The position numbers and the translations under genes are program-made. Under the pieces are notes generated by a model that saw only the letters and a program-made list of their open reading frames with translations, was not told where the DNA came from and did no database searches. A stretch of 5,251 nucleotides of DNA from the NCBI GenBank assembly GCA_900321665.1, contig ONWY01000115.1, forward strand, positions 1-5,251. Direction: 5' to 3'. This DNA is from an uncultured Eubacteriales bacterium. Lineage in GTDB: Bacteria; Bacillota; Clostridia; Oscillospirales; Acutalibacteraceae. Positions 3,281 through 5,251 of this stretch are shown one piece after another; the stretch's first letter is position 1, and the number at the start of each line of letters is the position of its first letter.

Positions 3281-5251
3281 ATGAAATATTTAATTTATGA
3301 ATTGTCGGCGCGAATGATTATGCGCAGCGCTGTGAAGGATGAAAACGGTGTGTATCGTTTTTCTCTGTCCGAATCGCAAACAAAAAAGTCTATTAATCCT
3401 ATGTCACCGCCGCAGGATGACTGCGCTTTGTTTTATCAGATTGAACAGGTCAAAGAAAACGAAGCCGGCATCATAGGCGGCAGTGCCAACCGACTCCGGG
3501 ATGTGCTTATCTATATCGACTTTTCAGGCGTCTTTGACCGGCAATCCGTGCAAAAGAAATACTCTGACCGCCGGCAGCAGGCAGAGGATATGTTTCGCCC
3601 CGAAGGTATTACTTTAGACTTCGGTTTCGGCGCTTTTCGCTTTATTGCATTTGAGCGTTCGGCAAGTATGAGCCGCAATGCAAGGCTTTCCTTTATTCGT
3701 GAAGATTTTTATGAACCTGTCCGAAAAAGAATTATGCTCGATATGCACATCGGGTTGTGCCAATTATCTAAACTGTATGCGTATAACGGGTTAATGTTAA
3801 CCAATGGTTACCGCACGGATGATATGGCTATCTGGAACAGCGATAAAATGATTGTTATTGATAACCCGATAACCACCGTTTACGGCACAAACATCATCAC
3901 CGCCACTGATGACGGCACGGAGAATGCTATGCGTAAATACAAGCGTGTGGAAACACTTTCAGATGTAGATGTCACGGAGTATGACGGTGAAGGATTAATC
4001 TCTTTTCAGTATGCAAAGAAAATAGATACCTTGTTCTGCGGAAAAGATGTGCACACTTCTTTTCAGGTGCGTATGCCATATATCAAAGGCGTGCTGCATA
4101 AGGTAGATTTCAAAAACTTTTTAGCAGAACTCGGCGTGTTCCAAATCAAAGATATTTGGGGCGAATACCACAACATAGAGGATGTGGACATCATCCTTAC
4201 AAAAAGTATGTTCAAGGGCTTCGGCTGGATGACGGAAAACGGGATGACTTGGGCAGACTATTTAGCCAAGTGTCGTGCATACCGGCATTCGCTGTATATT
4301 TCCGAAGTCAGCCAAATTGAAACAGAGGCGGAAACACAATTAAATTACCAGTTTTTGGTGACCGCCTCTATTAAGCCCGATGAATTTCGCCCTGCCGATT
4401 TACCGCTCGGTTGGGTGCATAGTCCCGAAAAAGAAAAAAGAGATTGGATTACCAAAGCCACCGAACAGCGCTACTATTCTCTTGTCAGCGATACCGATTA
4501 CCGTTTATCCTTTCTCAGAGAGAACAATGCCAAGTGGAGAAATATTTTAGCCCTCAATCCGTGCTTTGCAGCTGAGGCGCATTTTACGAAGCAACTTGAT
4601 AATCAAGCAAAGAAGCTGTTGGAGCAATATGCTTTCGGCAGGTTAATTGCTGCAGGCGACAATCGTTACCTTTCCGGCGATTTGATTTACTTTATTGAGT
4701 GGTTAGTGCGTTCTTCTTGTGACAAAAGCGTAAGCGATTTGGAATATGAGCGTTTGCGAGAAGGCGAGTTTTATGCTCCCTGTGCCCGATATAAAGAAAA
4801 CGATAGTTATGTGTTGCTGCGCAATCCGCACATTGCAAGAAATGAAGAAGCCCTCGCCCGACCGATAGCCGAGGTCGGATATTACAGGCAGAAATATTTA
4901 TCACATCTAAACTATGTCATTATGGTCGATTCCTCCACCCTCATTCCCGAGCGCTTGGGTGGTGCCGATTTTGACGGTGATATGATTAAAACCATTGCCG
5001 CACCGCTAATGAATGCCTGTGTGGCACGCAACTATGAGGGTGTAGCTCTTGACCGCTATTCGGCACAATATCCTGTTTTGAAAATTCCCTCTGCGGAGCC
5101 GATGATGCGTGATGCTAACGATTGGCGCGCCCGTATGGAAACGGTAAAAAACACCTTTAATGCACGCATCGGACAGATTTGTAATGCTGCATTTGACAGA
5201 AGTATTATCGCGTATGACGAAAGTCGCGATGAAGCCGAACGCACAAGGATG
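3281..5251 (+). CDS. Single-chain two-barrel RNA polymerase (RdRP/QDE-1/YonO-like), 3' end beyond window
   Basis: The frame is open for 657 codons and still open at the right edge. It would be an RNA-synthesising enzyme of the double-psi beta-barrel superfamily, which includes eukaryotic RNA-silencing RdRPs, YonO of phage SPbeta, crAss-phage polymerase and cellular RNAP beta/beta'. Seen in order: SFQVRMPYIKGVLHKVDF around 260-277, matching the FQiRygG.KGvl block of the first barrel (K269). Then ILTKSMFKGF (305-314), like the SMxKF block of RdRPs. Then YVLLRNPHIARNEEALARPI (510-529), parallel to beta' RAPTLH and RdRP RNPclhPGD. Then GGADFDGDM (560-568) with metal-binding D563, D565 and D567, close to beta' NADFDGDQM. 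Finally ARIGQICNAAFD (628-639), like the LG.IaNah block of RdRPs. Residues 1-240 have no motif I recognise. MKYLIYEL at 3281 is the first in-frame ATG after the promoter. There is no Shine-Dalgarno sequence, in contrast to the other genes here. Whether the template is DNA (as for YonO) or RNA cannot be told. Confidence 0.85.
   Translation, partial: MKYLIYELSARMIMRSAVKDENGVYRFSLSESQTKKSINPMSPPQDDCALFYQIEQVKENEAGIIGGSANRLRDVLIYIDFSGVFDRQSVQKKYSDRRQQAEDMFRPEGITLDFGFGAFRFIAFERSASMSRNARLSFIREDFYEPVRKRIMLDMHIGLCQLSKLYAYNGLMLTNGYRTDDMAIWNSDKMIVIDNPITTVYGTNIITATDDGTENAMRKYKRVETLSDVDVTEYDGEGLISFQYAKKIDTLFCGKDVHTSFQVRMPYIKGVLHKVDFKNFLAELGVFQIKDIWGEYHNIEDVDIILTKSMFKGFGWMTENGMTWADYLAKCRAYRHSLYISEVSQIETEAETQLNYQFLVTASIKPDEFRPADLPLGWVHSPEKEKRDWITKATEQRYYSLVSDTDYRLSFLRENNAKWRNILALNPCFAAEAHFTKQLDNQAKKLLEQYAFGRLIAAGDNRYLSGDLIYFIEWLVRSSCDKSVSDLEYERLREGEFYAPCARYKENDSYVLLRNPHIARNEEALARPIAEVGYYRQKYLSHLNYVIMVDSSTLIPERLGGADFDGDMIKTIAAPLMNACVARNYEGVALDRYSAQYPVLKIPSAEPMMRDANDWRARMETVKNTFNARIGQICNAAFDRSIIAYDESRDEAERTRM

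Noticed and set aside
4692..5244. Minus-strand open frames of 70 and 62 codons opposite the polymerase gene
   Set aside because: They are antisense to the conserved RNP and DFDGD blocks, so they are shadows of the real coding frame.

Overview
The window looks like part of an integrative and conjugative or mobilisable element (or a large plasmid) from a Gram-positive, Firmicutes/Clostridia-type bacterium. The reasons are strong AAAGGAGGT-type ribosome binding sites, consensus sigma-A style promoters, moderate GC, and a set of genes typical of such elements: a MobC-like relaxosome protein, an actin-type ParM/ParR segregation pair, and an HTH plus nucleotidyltransferase pair of the toxin-antitoxin/abortive-infection type. 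Neither the species nor the element can be named from this sequence alone.

Layout. Minus strand, right to left: parM-like actin ATPase (2199-3122) and parR-like adaptor (1876-2199), joined by a one-base stop/start overlap. Next comes a gene-poor stretch (1534-1875) with four successive inverted repeats and one doubtful 45-codon ORF. Then an XRE-family HTH regulator (955-1524) sits behind a perfect-consensus promoter containing a palindromic operator. It overlaps by 11 bp a DUF6036/AbiEii-like nucleotidyltransferase gene (202-965), which carries a one-base frameshift near 375-380. Past a perfect 10-bp inverted repeat (157-183), the 5' end of a mobC-like gene starts at a TTG (1-135) and runs off the left edge.

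Plus strand: one long open frame starts at 3281 and is still open at the right edge (657 codons present). It is the most notable gene here. It carries the conserved blocks of the two-barrel RNA polymerase superfamily in one chain: FQVR....KG in the first barrel, an SMFK block, then RNP and GGADFDGDM in the second barrel, and a RIGQICNAA block after it. It therefore belongs with the eukaryotic QDE-1/RDR RNA-dependent RNA polymerases, phage YonO and crAss-phage RNA polymerases, and resembles the bacterial beta' catalytic site. Its promoter places the transcription start at or within about 3 nt of the ATG, and there is no Shine-Dalgarno sequence, so its message should be essentially leaderless.

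How the parts fit (inference). ParM/ParR would segregate the element, the HTH/nucleotidyltransferase pair would stabilise it or defend the host, and MobC with a relaxase beyond the left edge would mobilise it. The single-chain polymerase, divergent from parMR across a 158-bp region with a long hairpin, may transcribe element genes or make RNA on the element's DNA, for example on single strands during transfer. This last role is a hypothesis.
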